Shown here: piece after piece, positions 44,012 to 53,320 of the stretch
Position numbering within the stretch: position 1 is the first letter of the stretch
Layout: every line of letters starts with the position of its first letter
NCBI RefSeq assembly: GCF_007997135.1
Contig: NZ_VORU01000002.1
Location: 1 to 64,000 of the forward strand
From: Aequorivita lipolytica
GTDB taxonomy: Bacteria; Bacteroidota; Bacteroidia; Flavobacteriales; Flavobacteriaceae
Length of the DNA: 64,000 nucleotides
Direction: 5' to 3'
Translations under genes and position numbers: made by a program
The notes under the pieces: generated by a model
What the model saw: only the letters and a program-made list of their open reading frames with translations
Databases searched by the model: none
What the model was told of the DNA's origin: nothing

Positions 44012-45235
44012 TTAAAATACGATACAGTCTAATTTATCCTTCAGCGGAAGCAGATTTGCGAAATATTGCTCGTGCAATTCTTTAGGAAGAGGTTGCGAAA
44101 ATGGAGTGTCTTCTTTAAAAGGATCTACTTCTTTTCCATTTTTCCAAAAACGATAACATACGTGCGGACCTCCTGTGTTTCCCGTCATCCCAATCCAACC
44201 AATAACATCGCCTTGGCTTACGTGCTCCCCTACTTTTACGTTTCTGGCTTTCATATGTAGGTATTGGGTTTCGTAAGTGCCGTTGTGCCTTATTTTTACA
44301 TAGTTTCCATTACCGCCCCTTCTTTCAGACTTTGTTACCACCCCATCTGCAGTAGCCAAAATAGGGGTACCGAGGGGCGCTGCAAAGTCTGTCCCGCGGT
44401 GCGGACGCAGTTTGAAACCGTAATATTTAATACGTCTATTTAGGTTGTAGCGCGAAGATATTCTACTGAATTGTACCGGTGCCTTTAGAAAAGCACGTTT
44501 CAGATTATTTGCCAGTTCGTCATAATAACCAGAAACTTTCCCCAACGAATCTGAAGAAAACTTAAACGCGTAAAGCGGTTTGCCACGATGCTCAAAATAT
44601 GCTGCCTTTATTTCCTTAAGCCCTCCGGGAATAGTATCGTCAATAAATTTTTCGGTATAGACCACTTTAAAACGATCTCCAGGTTGCAGTTTAAAAAAGT
44701 TGACAGTCCACGCATAAATACTCGCCAACTGATCGGTCATGTAAGGACTTAGATTCTGCTCCTCCATTGTTGCAGAAAGCGAGCTTGTAATAACACCTGA
44801 AGCCTCTCTTTCTTCATAACGAACTGGTTTTTGGCTATTATAGATGGATAGGCTATCCCTAAAATCCACAACGGCATAATCTATCTTGTTTGTTTCGTAT
44901 ATAAAAACCTGGGTTTGGCTGAGAGAGTCTTTAGAATTGAGGAGTACATAAGGTTTCCCAACGCCTATTTTCCGAACGTCAAAACTATCGCGGAATTTGG
45001 TAGCTACCTCCATTATTTTTTCTTGGGGAACACCGTTGGCATAAAGAATATCCCCAAAAGTATCGCCCTTGCGGATAGTATCTCTTATTACAATGAAATC
45101 ATTTAGAACATAGCCGTATTGGTGTATAATTACTTCTTCTGCAACCTCCTTGATTTCGGCAAGATCATCTTTCGTTTTTTCACATGCGGTGGTAAGCAGG
45201 ATAAAGGTTAATGTGGCTAAAATTAATTTCTTCAA
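44012..45235 (-). CDS. M23-family peptidoglycan peptidase (lipoprotein)
   Basis: This is a 407-residue lipoprotein (LLTTACEKTKD). The middle region is a beta-rich part like the Csd3/LysM-like N-domain of M23 proteins (GDTFGDILYANGVPQEKIME). The C-terminal M23 domain has HRGTDFAAPLGTP (first zinc His and Asp) and QYLHMK, but the last metal motif reads GPHVCYRFW, with Cys (codon 44156-44158) where lysostaphin-like enzymes have the second His. Cys can bind zinc, and from memory this form is frequent in Bacteroidota, so it may be active. The probable role is cleavage of peptidoglycan cross-links during growth. The DUF3108 gene lies just upstream in the same direction. Confidence 0.85.
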   Translation of the reverse strand: MKKLILATLTFILLTTACEKTKDDLAEIKEVAEEVIIHQYGYVLNDFIVIRDTIRKGDTFGDILYANGVPQEKIMEVATKFRDSFDVRKIGVGKPYVLLNSKDSLSQTQVFIYETNKIDYAVVDFRDSLSIYNSQKPVRYEEREASGVITSSLSATMEEQNLSPYMTDQLASIYAWTVNFFKLQPGDRFKVVYTEKFIDDTIPGGLKEIKAAYFEHRGKPLYAFKFSSDSLGKVSGYYDELANNLKRAFLKAPVQFSRISSRYNLNRRIKYYGFKLRPHRGTDFAAPLGTPILATADGVVTKSERRGGNGNYVKIRHNGTYETQYLHMKARNVKVGEHVSQGDVIGWIGMTGNTGGPHVCYRFWKNGKEVDPFKEDTPFSQPLPKELHEQYFANLLPLKDKLDCIVF

Positions 45236-45264
45236 TGCTGGGGAATTTTCGGTATTATTTATTT

Positions 45265-46038
45265 TTAATCTGCAATTATTTTAAAGGAGTGTTGTAATCC
45301 CTTAAATTCGGTTAAGGTTGCTTTTAGCGAACCCACGGCCAAATCTGCCTTTACAAGCAGTGGTATTTTATTTTTATCGTCACTAATCCAGACCGTTAAG
45401 CTTTCTTTTTCCTTAAAAACACGACCCGACTGAACGTAAGGTCTAAAAATAAGTGTTCGGACGCGCCCAAAATTAGTATCTAAAACTTCTTTTCCAAGGA
45501 ATTTTAGCCTGAATTTGTAATTTTCTTTATCAAAAAACATATTCATCTCCACAACGTCTCCCGTTTTAATGTTTTCAGTGTCCAATTGGTTCCGAAGGTA
45601 ATAAAATGCCGAAATCATATCTTGCGTATCCTCGGGAAACGAAAAGACTGTAGTTTCATTGTGTTCTTTGTCGTTTACCGTTGCCCTTTTTGTGGAATGG
45701 TTGAAATCAATCTGGATATCTTTGGTGTAACCTCCCTCGTTTATTTTTCGAATAAAACGGTACGGAATATCCTTTTCAGTATCAATGTAGGACTGATAAT
45801 CATCTTCTACATGAAAAAACCACTTTGAAACCCCTACCGTTTCGCCAAAACCACGAACATGGTATACATCCTTTCCGTTTATTGTGGCTTCTTGTACTTT
45901 AAGTGTAGCGTACCCAGCAGTAACAAAACCATAATGCACGCGAAATTTGAAATATTCACCATCGCCATAAGACCTTTCCTGTGCGGAAAAATAAAATATG
46001 TTGCTAAAAAGAATTAGAAGCGTGAGCAGCTTTTTCAT
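45265..46038 (-). CDS. DUF3108-domain exported protein
   Basis: This encodes 257 residues with signal peptide MKKLLTLLILFSNIFYFSAQ. The rest is a beta-sheet domain of the DUF3108 type: YGFVTAGYATLKVQEATING, KWFFHVEDDYQSYIDTEKDI, PEDTQDMISAFYYLRN and LTVWISDDKNKIPLLVKADL. Such proteins are periplasmic and resemble lipoprotein-carrier folds; the function is unknown. It is 29 bp upstream of the M23 peptidase gene, so the two are probably co-transcribed and may act together on the envelope. Confidence 0.85.
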   Translation of the reverse strand: MKKLLTLLILFSNIFYFSAQERSYGDGEYFKFRVHYGFVTAGYATLKVQEATINGKDVYHVRGFGETVGVSKWFFHVEDDYQSYIDTEKDIPYRFIRKINEGGYTKDIQIDFNHSTKRATVNDKEHNETTVFSFPEDTQDMISAFYYLRNQLDTENIKTGDVVEMNMFFDKENYKFRLKFLGKEVLDTNFGRVRTLIFRPYVQSGRVFKEKESLTVWISDDKNKIPLLVKADLAVGSLKATLTEFKGLQHSFKIIAD

Positions 46039-46096
46039 ATATTGAAACTTAGGGGTTTTATGGGTTCTAAAAATACAACTATCATTCCAAAAAAAT

Positions 46097-46129
46097 AAAC
46101 CCCACCTTCTGTATGACGATGGGGTTTTT
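46097..46129 (-). terminator. Terminator after hppD
   Basis: AACCCCA (46098-46104) pairs with TGGGGTT (46120-46126). T-rich tails on both strands allow it to end the tyrosine operon, whose last stop is at 46144. Confidence 0.7.
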
Positions 46130-46143
46130 AAATTGTTACATTT

Positions 46144-47304
46144 TTATAAGGTTCCGCGTTGCGCCTGTTCGCGCTCTATAGATTCAAAAAGTGCTTTAAA
46201 GTTTCCAGCTCCAAAACCCTTTGCTCCCATACGCTGGATTATTTCAAAAAATAGTGTTGGTCTGTCCTCTAAAGGTTTTGTGAATATTTGCAGCAAATAA
46301 CCATCCTCATCAGCATCTATCATAATGGAAAGATTTTTTAGCTCGTTTATGTCTTCCTTCATCATTTTCATGTGATCACCCAATCGGCGTGGAATGTCAT
46401 CGTAATAAGATTGTGGTGGCGGTGGCAAGAATTCTATGCCGCGTTCTTTCAACTGCCTTACAGTTTTAATAATGTCATCTGTTGCAACTGCTAAATGCTG
46501 CACGCCGGAATCTTCATAAAAATCTAAATATTCTTCAATCTGTGATTTTTTTATTCCCTTGGCAGGTTCGTTTATTGGGAATTTTATGCGCCCGTTGCCA
46601 TTGCTCATTACCTTACTCATCAACGCAGAATATTCTGTGTGTATTTGTTTATCGTCAAACGAAAGGAAATTTACAAAGCCCATGACATCTTCGTACCATT
46701 TGACCCATTTGTTCATTTGGCCCCAGCCTACGTTGCCTACCATATGATCTATATATTTTAAGCCCGTTGAGGTTGGGTTATAGTCACTTTTCCATTCGCG
46801 GAAACCTGGCAAAAATGTTCCGTTGTAGTTTTTACGCTCTACAAACATATGTACGGTTTCGCCATAAGTGTAAATTCCACTTCGCACAACTTCGCCATGC
46901 TCGTCTTTTTCTACCGTAGGCTCCATATATGGTTTTGCTCCACGTTTGGTTGTTTCTTCAAACGCGCTTGTGGCATCATCCACCCAAAGTGCGATAACTT
47001 TTACGCCATCGCCGTGTTTCACGATATGGTCATTTATGGGCGATTTGCTATTTAAAGGGGTTGTTAAAACAAGTCTTATTTTATCCTGTTTTAAAACATA
47101 GCTCACAGAATCTCTCGACCCCGTTTCCAAGCCTTTATAGGCGTATGATTGAAATCCAAAAGCTGTTTTATAGAAATGCGCAGACTGTTTTGCGTTGCCC
47201 ACGTAAAATTCAACGTAGTCAGTTCCCAATAAGGGCAGAAAATCTTCTGCGCCTTCAAATATTTTTTCCAGTCCGTAATCGACTGATTTTATTTCTTTAC
47301 TCAT
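46144..47304 (-). CDS. hppD: 4-hydroxyphenylpyruvate dioxygenase
   Basis: This is a 386-residue Fe(II) dioxygenase that converts 4-hydroxyphenylpyruvate to homogentisate in tyrosine breakdown. The three iron ligands are H187 (GLKYIDHMVG), H270 (GVQHLAV) and E354 (LFFEIIQR). The C-terminal helix GAKGFGAGNFKALFESIERE is present, as is typical of active enzymes. The frame is open to 47349, but the ATG at 47304 matches the family start. It works one step before HmgA, encoded upstream in the same direction, with a DUF4160/DUF2442 pair between them. Confidence 0.95.
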   Translation of the reverse strand: MSKEIKSVDYGLEKIFEGAEDFLPLLGTDYVEFYVGNAKQSAHFYKTAFGFQSYAYKGLETGSRDSVSYVLKQDKIRLVLTTPLNSKSPINDHIVKHGDGVKVIALWVDDATSAFEETTKRGAKPYMEPTVEKDEHGEVVRSGIYTYGETVHMFVERKNYNGTFLPGFREWKSDYNPTSTGLKYIDHMVGNVGWGQMNKWVKWYEDVMGFVNFLSFDDKQIHTEYSALMSKVMSNGNGRIKFPINEPAKGIKKSQIEEYLDFYEDSGVQHLAVATDDIIKTVRQLKERGIEFLPPPPQSYYDDIPRRLGDHMKMMKEDINELKNLSIMIDADEDGYLLQIFTKPLEDRPTLFFEIIQRMGAKGFGAGNFKALFESIEREQAQRGTL

Positions 47305-47387
47305 AATTTTGTCCCCTTCTAACCTTCCCTTAAGGTAAGGGAGGAACACGAACGTGGGGTGCGTTCAGGTTATCTATTAGTATTTTA

Positions 47388-47621
47388 TTAATTTAGAAGA
47401 TTTTCAATTAGAATATCTTCATCCAAATCTTTCCAATGAATACCTTCGCCATCACCGATAAAACGCCAGTTGTTCAATTCACTTTCTGTCGCATCTCTTA
47501 ATTTTGGAAACCATTCCAGTGGAATTGAAAGTTCCCTGCCATCTTCCAAAACTACTTTCATTTTGTAGTTTCCGAAGCTTAAGCTAACAGCATTGTTTGA
47601 TTTAATTATTGAAATATTCAT
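47388..47621 (-). CDS. DUF2442-family protein, putative antitoxin
   Basis: This encodes 77 residues with the DUF2442 pattern: YKMKVVLEDGRELSIPLEWF, PKLRDATESELNNWRFIGDG and then GIHWKDLDEDILIENLL. Its start overlaps the end of the DUF4160 gene by 20 bp. DUF4160 and DUF2442 genes are often paired and have been proposed as toxin-antitoxin modules, but I know of no proof for this branch. It lies between hmgA and hppD and should be transcribed with them. Confidence 0.85.
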   Translation of the reverse strand: MNISIIKSNNAVSLSFGNYKMKVVLEDGRELSIPLEWFPKLRDATESELNNWRFIGDGEGIHWKDLDEDILIENLLN

Positions 47622-47835
47622 TCCATTTATTTTTGATTAACTCACTATTTTCTTCCACTAAATTACGAACTTCCTTAATCTCAGAAGCATTAAACTTTTT
47701 CGATTTGATTAGCAAAGTCGGTAAAATTTCAAATTTAGCAGTTTTGTTATCTTTCTCGATATGAATATGAATTGGCAAATGTTCGTTACTGTAAAAGAAA
47801 AAACGATACCCTTTCTGATTAAAAATTGTAGGCAT
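47602..47835 (-). CDS. DUF4160-family protein, putative toxin
   Basis: This encodes 77 residues with the DUF4160 pattern: MPTIFNQKGYRFFFYSNEHL then PIHIHIEKDNKTAKFE, and a C-terminal helical EVRNLVEENSELIKNKWNEY. Its 3' end overlaps the DUF2442 gene, as is usual for coupled two-gene modules. It follows hmgA by 37 bp. The toxin role is suggested only by pairing and by the habit of related modules; the product might instead regulate an adjacent gene. Confidence 0.85.
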   Translation of the reverse strand: MPTIFNQKGYRFFFYSNEHLPIHIHIEKDNKTAKFEILPTLLIKSKKFNASEIKEVRNLVEENSELIKNKWNEYFNN

Positions 47836-47872
47836 ATTTTTTTATATTAATTCTAAAGTCTAAACTGCAAAC

Positions 47873-49033
47873 TTATTTCTCTAGCCAACTCTGATAATAC
47901 GTACCATCTGAAAGTTTCAAGCCATCCTCCGTAACTTGTAATGGTTTAAAAGTATCTACCATAACAGCCAGTTCTTCCGTCTCTGTTTTACCGATACTCC
48001 GTTCTGCTGCCCCAGGGTGCGGTCCGTGTGGAATTCCTGCTGGATGCAGTGTAATTTGGCCAGCTTCAATGTCATTACGGCTCATAAAATCGCCATCTAC
48101 ATAATACAGAACCTCATCGCTATCAATATTACTGTGGTTATAAGGGGCAGGAATACTTAGTGGATGATAATCGTAAAGGCGCGGTACAAAACTACAAACT
48201 ACAAATGCATCGGACTCAAACGTTTGGTGAACCGGCGGTGGTTGATGAATGCGTCCCGTAATTGGTTCAAAGTCGTGGATTGAAAAGGCGTACGGAAAGT
48301 TGTAGCCGTCATAGCCCACTACATCAAAAGGATGGCTGGCATAGACCATTTCAAAAATATCCTCGCCCTTTTTCACCTTTATAAGAAATTCTCCCTTTTC
48401 ATCATTGGTTTCAAGTTCTTGTGGCTTGCGAATGTCCCGCTCACAATAAGGCGAATGTTCCAAAAGTTGCCCGAACCAATTTCTGTATCGTTTTGGAGTG
48501 TAAATGGGTCGTCGTGATTCAACAATAAAAAGACGGTTGTCTTCCGTATCAAAATCTATTTGATAGATTACTCCCCGAGGAATCAATAGGTAATCACCAT
48601 ATTTAAAATCGAGGTTGCCTAAGAAGGTTCGCAGTTTTCCGCTGCCTTTGTGAATGAAAATCAATTCATCAGCATTGGTGTTTTTATAAAAATAATCTCT
48701 TAATGATTCCTGTGGAGCGGCGAGGATAATACTGCAGTCGCTATTAGTGAGTACTGTTTTCCGACTGTTGAGATAATCCTTTTCAGGTTTTATGTCAAAA
48801 CCTTTTAGCCGAAGCGATTCCATATTATTGGCGCGGGCAATTTTTGGAGCAACATTGTACTGCTTTTTTATTTCCTTTACTTGGGTAGGCCTGTATTCAT
48901 GATATATATTGCTATACATGCCATCGAAACCTACGGTCCCAAAAAGCTGTTCTGAATAAAGACTACCGTCTGGTTTTCTGAATTGGGTATGACGTTTGGG
49001 CGGTATTTTGCCCAATTTATGATAAAAAGGCAT
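47873..49033 (-). CDS. hmgA: Homogentisate 1,2-dioxygenase
   Basis: This is a 386-residue Fe(II) enzyme opening the homogentisate ring to maleylacetoacetate. Visible blocks are MPFYHKLGKIPPKRHTQFRK, LIFIHKGSGKLRTFLG, YLLIPRGVIYQIDF, and a C-terminal cupin with PPPVHQTFESDAFVVCSFVP and ITLHPAGIPHGPHPGA, which supplies His and Glu metal ligands. It is shorter than the human enzyme but normal for Bacteroidota. It is the first gene of the tyrosine operon; no maleylacetoacetate isomerase or fumarylacetoacetase lies here. Confidence 0.94.
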   Translation of the reverse strand: MPFYHKLGKIPPKRHTQFRKPDGSLYSEQLFGTVGFDGMYSNIYHEYRPTQVKEIKKQYNVAPKIARANNMESLRLKGFDIKPEKDYLNSRKTVLTNSDCSIILAAPQESLRDYFYKNTNADELIFIHKGSGKLRTFLGNLDFKYGDYLLIPRGVIYQIDFDTEDNRLFIVESRRPIYTPKRYRNWFGQLLEHSPYCERDIRKPQELETNDEKGEFLIKVKKGEDIFEMVYASHPFDVVGYDGYNFPYAFSIHDFEPITGRIHQPPPVHQTFESDAFVVCSFVPRLYDYHPLSIPAPYNHSNIDSDEVLYYVDGDFMSRNDIEAGQITLHPAGIPHGPHPGAAERSIGKTETEELAVMVDTFKPLQVTEDGLKLSDGTYYQSWLEK

Positions 49034-49140
49034 AACTGATTTTGGATTTTAGAGTTCTGAACGGTCCTGCTCAAATAGAGCGGAAATTCGTAACCTCACA
49101 AATATCGGAAAAATATTGGAGCTAAAGGTTTAAGTTTATG

Positions 49141-51375
49141 CTAAAACCTATAGCCTAAAGCCACATACCATTCGCTCTTGTCGCGTTCGGGCGAATAGGA
49201 ATATTTTATTTCCATCGGTCCCAGAATGGTTTCCAAACCATAGCCCACCGAAAGACCTGAATAATCTACTCCGTCTATCCACTTTCCGTCTTCAAAAAGG
49301 TCATTGCCCACGTTGGCAATATTTGCAGAAATATTAATGTGGTTCTTTCTGAAAATTTCATAGTCAAAGGTCAGCGTAGATTTTAAATAGGTATTCCCAC
49401 GAAGCGAAATAGCATCATATCCCAAGAATGGAATAATATTGTTCATTTCCTCAAAACCATAACCGCCAAGTGCAAAGTCCAGCGAAGTTGTTTCTGGCCC
49501 GCCCAATTTAAAACCGCCCTCAGTGGTTAATTGTGCAGAAATGGTATTAAAAAAAGTGTGGGCGTACCCCAATTTTGCTTTTGCCAAAGAGAATGGCTCA
49601 AAATCCGTATTTCGGCCATTTGCTAAAAGATACCAGTGAAAATCTCCCGAAAAGTAAACCCCGCTCTTTGGAAAAAAACTGTTGTCGTAACTGTCGTATC
49701 TCAAAAATCCGAACGTACTGTAATAATTGGTGCTTTCAAAAACAGTTCGCGGTAGATTATTCTCATCAGTACCGATAGTTTCAGAAAGATAGCGAATGTA
49801 TTTGTGCTCTCCTCCCAAGCCAAAAATAAAAGTTCTGCGGAAAAGCGTCTCAAAATAAAGCTGATTGGTAAAATCGCTATATTTTATGGAAAGGCTATTG
49901 ATGGGCAATGAGAACTGGGCATCCAAATCTGCACCAATGAAACTAAGGGGTACTTCCGCTTCAAAAAAATGATATTTTGAATTGAAGCCTACGCTCCAGT
50001 AAAAGCCCTTGTCTATATAATATTCAAAATTATAACGAAGATTGTCTCCGGCAATCAAATCTAGCGAAGCAATATCGTTATTCGTCAAAAGCCTCTTTTT
50101 TGTAATATTCACCAAAGCCGCAGTTCGAAATAAATTATCATAATGCGCCGCAAAACGAAGCATCATAGATGAGTTGCTTTCGCGCAGTTGCAGTAGCAGC
50201 GTATTTTCGTTGTTATCGTCTTCAAAAAATTTGTAATTGATATCCTGAAAATTTCCAGTGGCCGAAAGGTTATTGATACCTTCACTAAAATCTTCGTACG
50301 TAACTTTATCGGGAATGCGAATTTTTAGTTTGCCCAACACATAACTGCGGGTATATTTTTCAATTCCTTCAATTATTACTTCTTTAATAAAAATTGTGTC
50401 TCGAGTTTTGATCTCAATATTTTTCTTTTCGAAGGCTTTTTGCCGTGAAGCTATTTGGCTAAGTTCTTCCCTATAAGATTCTGCCGCCGTAACGCCAGAT
50501 TCTACAATATTTATAACTTCGCGAAAAGAAACTACTGAAAAATCATCAATATTTGGGTGAATGTAAATATCAGTTTTTTTGCGTTTTTCTATCATATCAT
50601 TGATCGTTCGATAGTTGTTTATCTGCACCAAGACATCAAAAGCAGATTTCAAATTTTCGCGGGTTTTAAGACTGTCCTGAACATCCACGCCAATGATTAC
50701 ATCCATCCCTTTTGCACGCACTTCATTAACAGGGTAATTATTTACCACTCCGCCATCTATAAGCACTTTATCGTCAATAATTACCGGACTAAAAAGTGAT
50801 GGCAATGCCCCACTGGCAATAACCGCACGCGGAAGATAACCACGATCCAAAATAACTTCTTTACCAGATTCTATATTTGTTGCAACGCAGAAAAAAGGAA
50901 TGGGCAACTCGCTGAAATCTGAAATAGTACTAACGTGGCTGGTCAATTTTGAAAGCAGATTATATACATTTTGACCTTTTGAGAGTCCTGAGGGAAATCC
51001 TATTTTAAATTTATCAAAGGGCAGTACCAAAGCATATTTTTCCGCCTCCTGTTTTTCGTAAAAAGTCTTTGCGCTTCGCGGAATATCGTCCTGTATAAGC
51101 GTGCTAAAATTAGTTTGTTTGAAAATACTGTCCAACTCCTTCGCTGAATATCCCGAAGCATACAACGCCCCAATAATGGCACCCATACTTGTGCCGCCAA
51201 TGTAATCTATACGAACGCCCGACTCCTCAATAACTTTTAAAGCGCCAATATGCGCAAGCCCTTTTGCGCCACCACCACTTAATACAAGACCAACTTTTAT
51301 ATCCTCCCCGCTTTTTTCCTGTGAAAAGGAAAGGATTGAAATTAGTAGGAATACTAGTAGAGGTATTTGTTTCAT
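49141..51375 (-). CDS. Patatin-like phospholipase with outer-membrane barrel domain
   Basis: This is a 744-residue exported protein (signal up to LSFSQEK). The patatin domain (about 28-270) has the oxyanion motif GGGAKG (34-39), the nucleophile Ser63 in GTSMG and the catalytic Asp207 in DGG. A POTRA-like segment (about 310-380, FIKEVIIEGIEKYTRSYVLG) leads into a 16-strand-type barrel resembling BamA/TamA, ending WYVALGYRF. This is the PlpD-like type V architecture, in which the enzyme domain is at the N-terminus and the barrel at the C-terminus. It should hydrolyse phospholipids. An octamer repeat lies just before its start. Confidence 0.92.
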   Translation of the reverse strand: MKQIPLLVFLLISILSFSQEKSGEDIKVGLVLSGGGAKGLAHIGALKVIEESGVRIDYIGGTSMGAIIGALYASGYSAKELDSIFKQTNFSTLIQDDIPRSAKTFYEKQEAEKYALVLPFDKFKIGFPSGLSKGQNVYNLLSKLTSHVSTISDFSELPIPFFCVATNIESGKEVILDRGYLPRAVIASGALPSLFSPVIIDDKVLIDGGVVNNYPVNEVRAKGMDVIIGVDVQDSLKTRENLKSAFDVLVQINNYRTINDMIEKRKKTDIYIHPNIDDFSVVSFREVINIVESGVTAAESYREELSQIASRQKAFEKKNIEIKTRDTIFIKEVIIEGIEKYTRSYVLGKLKIRIPDKVTYEDFSEGINNLSATGNFQDINYKFFEDDNNENTLLLQLRESNSSMMLRFAAHYDNLFRTAALVNITKKRLLTNNDIASLDLIAGDNLRYNFEYYIDKGFYWSVGFNSKYHFFEAEVPLSFIGADLDAQFSLPINSLSIKYSDFTNQLYFETLFRRTFIFGLGGEHKYIRYLSETIGTDENNLPRTVFESTNYYSTFGFLRYDSYDNSFFPKSGVYFSGDFHWYLLANGRNTDFEPFSLAKAKLGYAHTFFNTISAQLTTEGGFKLGGPETTSLDFALGGYGFEEMNNIIPFLGYDAISLRGNTYLKSTLTFDYEIFRKNHINISANIANVGNDLFEDGKWIDGVDYSGLSVGYGLETILGPMEIKYSYSPERDKSEWYVALGYRF

Positions 51376-51382
51376 TAAATAG

Positions 51383-51452
51383 ATTATTGGATTGCTGGAT
51401 TATTGGATTATTGGATTATTGGATTATTGGATTATTGGATTATTGGATTATT
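51383..51452. repeat. Tandem octamer repeat before patatin gene
   Basis: The unit ATTATTGG occurs eight times in a row plus six more bases; the second copy differs (ATTGCTGG). It lies 8 bp upstream of the patatin-gene start, inside its likely leader or promoter, on the side facing uvrC. Such short repeats can lose or gain units by slippage and so alter promoter or leader length. Confidence 0.9.
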
Positions 51453-51513
51453 AAAAGAGCGTCATTATTCTTTTCTCAATACTCATTGCACATTACACAT
51501 TGCTAATTACATA

Positions 51514-53307
51514 TCACTCATTACTAAAATGCCCCACTATTTTCTTTGCCCTGCTACTTCCAACTACTTTTGAAAGTTCCTCAAAACTGGCGGACGCAAC
51601 GCGTTTTGTGCTTTTAAAATGCTTCAACAGCTCAACCACAGTTTTTTCGCCAATACCGGGAATGGTCTCCAGTGTTGTGTTTAAAGCCTGTTTGCTGCGC
51701 TTGCTGCGGTGAAAGGTAATGCCAAAACGGTGCGCCTCGTTGCGTAATTGCTGTATTATTTTTAAAGTTTCACTTTTTTTGTCTAAATAAAGTGGGATGG
51801 GATCGTCGGGATAAAACAATTCCTCCAAACGTTTTGCAATACCTACAATGGCTATTTTTCCGCGTAATCCCAACTTATCCAAACTTTTCAAAGAAGAAGA
51901 AAGCTGCCCTTTCCCACCATCTATGATGATTAGTTGCGGCAATGGGTGCTCCTCGTCCAGCAATCTTTTGTAACGGCGGTAAACAACTTCTTCCATCGAG
52001 GCGAAATCATCCGGACCTTCTACCGTCTTTATATTGAATTTACGATAATCCTTTTTGCTCGGTTTCCCGTTTTTGAAAACCACACAAGCTGCCACTGGGT
52101 TTGTTCCCTGAATATTACTATTGTCAAAACACTCAATATGTCGCGGCTCTTCGCTCAACCTTAAATCTTTTTTCATCTGCGCCATAATGCGCTTTTCGTG
52201 GCGGTCCGGATCCACAATTTTTGCTTGCTTAAAACGATCCATTCTGAAGTATTTTGCATTTCTTTCAGAAAGATCGAGGATTGCTTTTTTATCGCCAAGC
52301 TTCGGCACGTGTACTTTCATCTCCTCGCCAAGTTCCACTTCAAAAGGCACATAAATTTCATTTGAAAGCGAATTGAAACGTTGCCGAATTTCCACAATAG
52401 CAAGTTGAAGCAGTTCTTCGTCGGTTTCATCCAACTTCTTTTTTATTTCCAAAGTATGCGACCGAATAATAGCACCGTGCGAAAGCTGAAGAAAATTTAC
52501 ATACCCATAACTTTCATCAGAAATTATCGAGAATACATCAACGTTATTAATCTTCGGATTTACGACCGTAGATTTGCTTTGGTAATTCTCCAAAATATCA
52601 ATCTTTTCTTTTACTCGCTGCGCATCTTCAAATTTTAAATTGGCTGCCAAATCTTTCATCTGACTTTTAAATTTATACAGCGAATCCTTAAAATTTCCTT
52701 TCACAATATTTCGGATAGCTTCAATATTTTCGTGGTATTCTTTTTCTGAATAAAGGCCTTCGCAAGGCCCTGCACAGTTTCCCAAGTGATATTCCAAACA
52801 CACTTTATATTTATCTGCCCTAATTTTTTCTTCGGAAAGGTCATAATTGCAAGTGCGCAACGGGTACAAACCTTTAATTAAATCAAGCAGCGTGTGCACG
52901 GTTTTCATACTCGTGTACGGCCCATAATATTCACTACCATCTTTAATCATGCGGCGCGTTGGGAAAACCCGCGGAAAACGTTCGTTTTTAATGCAAATCC
53001 AAGGATAACTTTTATCATCTTTCAGCATCACGTTGTAGCGCGGCTGATAGTTTTTTATAAGATTGTTTTCCAGCAAAAGTGCATCGGTCTCGGTTTTTAC
53101 TACGATGTGCTTTATGGTTTCTATTTTCTTAACCAGTATCCGCGTACGGTGGTTGTCGAAATTTTTAGTAAAGTAGGACGCTACTCTTTTTTTAAGGTTT
53201 TTTGCCTTTCCAACATACAGCAATTTCCCATCTTTATCGTAATATTGATAAACGCCGGGCGAATCTGGAAGTGTTGAAATTTGAAGAGTTACCGAAGCAT
53301 TGGCCAT
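51514..53307 (-). CDS. uvrC: Excinuclease ABC subunit C
   Basis: This is a 597-residue nuclease that makes both incisions in nucleotide excision repair. The N-terminal GIY-YIG domain is GVYQYYDKDGKLLYVGKAKN. A UVR motif lies near residue 215 (AANLKFEDAQRVKEKIDILE). The C-terminal endonuclease core shows IECFDNSNIQGTNPVAACVV and LIIIDGGKGQLSSSL. It ends in a helix-hairpin-helix with TIPGIGEKTVVELLKHFKST. Length is typical. It has a promoter box only a few bases before its start, suggesting a leaderless message. Confidence 0.95.
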   Translation of the reverse strand: MANASVTLQISTLPDSPGVYQYYDKDGKLLYVGKAKNLKKRVASYFTKNFDNHRTRILVKKIETIKHIVVKTETDALLLENNLIKNYQPRYNVMLKDDKSYPWICIKNERFPRVFPTRRMIKDGSEYYGPYTSMKTVHTLLDLIKGLYPLRTCNYDLSEEKIRADKYKVCLEYHLGNCAGPCEGLYSEKEYHENIEAIRNIVKGNFKDSLYKFKSQMKDLAANLKFEDAQRVKEKIDILENYQSKSTVVNPKINNVDVFSIISDESYGYVNFLQLSHGAIIRSHTLEIKKKLDETDEELLQLAIVEIRQRFNSLSNEIYVPFEVELGEEMKVHVPKLGDKKAILDLSERNAKYFRMDRFKQAKIVDPDRHEKRIMAQMKKDLRLSEEPRHIECFDNSNIQGTNPVAACVVFKNGKPSKKDYRKFNIKTVEGPDDFASMEEVVYRRYKRLLDEEHPLPQLIIIDGGKGQLSSSLKSLDKLGLRGKIAIVGIAKRLEELFYPDDPIPLYLDKKSETLKIIQQLRNEAHRFGITFHRSKRSKQALNTTLETIPGIGEKTVVELLKHFKSTKRVASASFEELSKVVGSSRAKKIVGHFSNE

Positions 53308-53312
53308 AGGCT

Positions 53313-53320
53313 CAAAGATA
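53313..53320 (-). promoter_or_regulatory. -7 promoter box of uvrC
   Basis: The minus strand reads TATCTTTG, an exact TAnnTTTG match, ending 5 nt before the ATG. A message from it would be leaderless. No TTG lies at the normal distance upstream, so support is moderate. Confidence 0.4.

Noticed and set aside
51383-51452. Tandem octamers as a CRISPR array
   Set aside because: The units are 8 bp and directly joined, without spacers.
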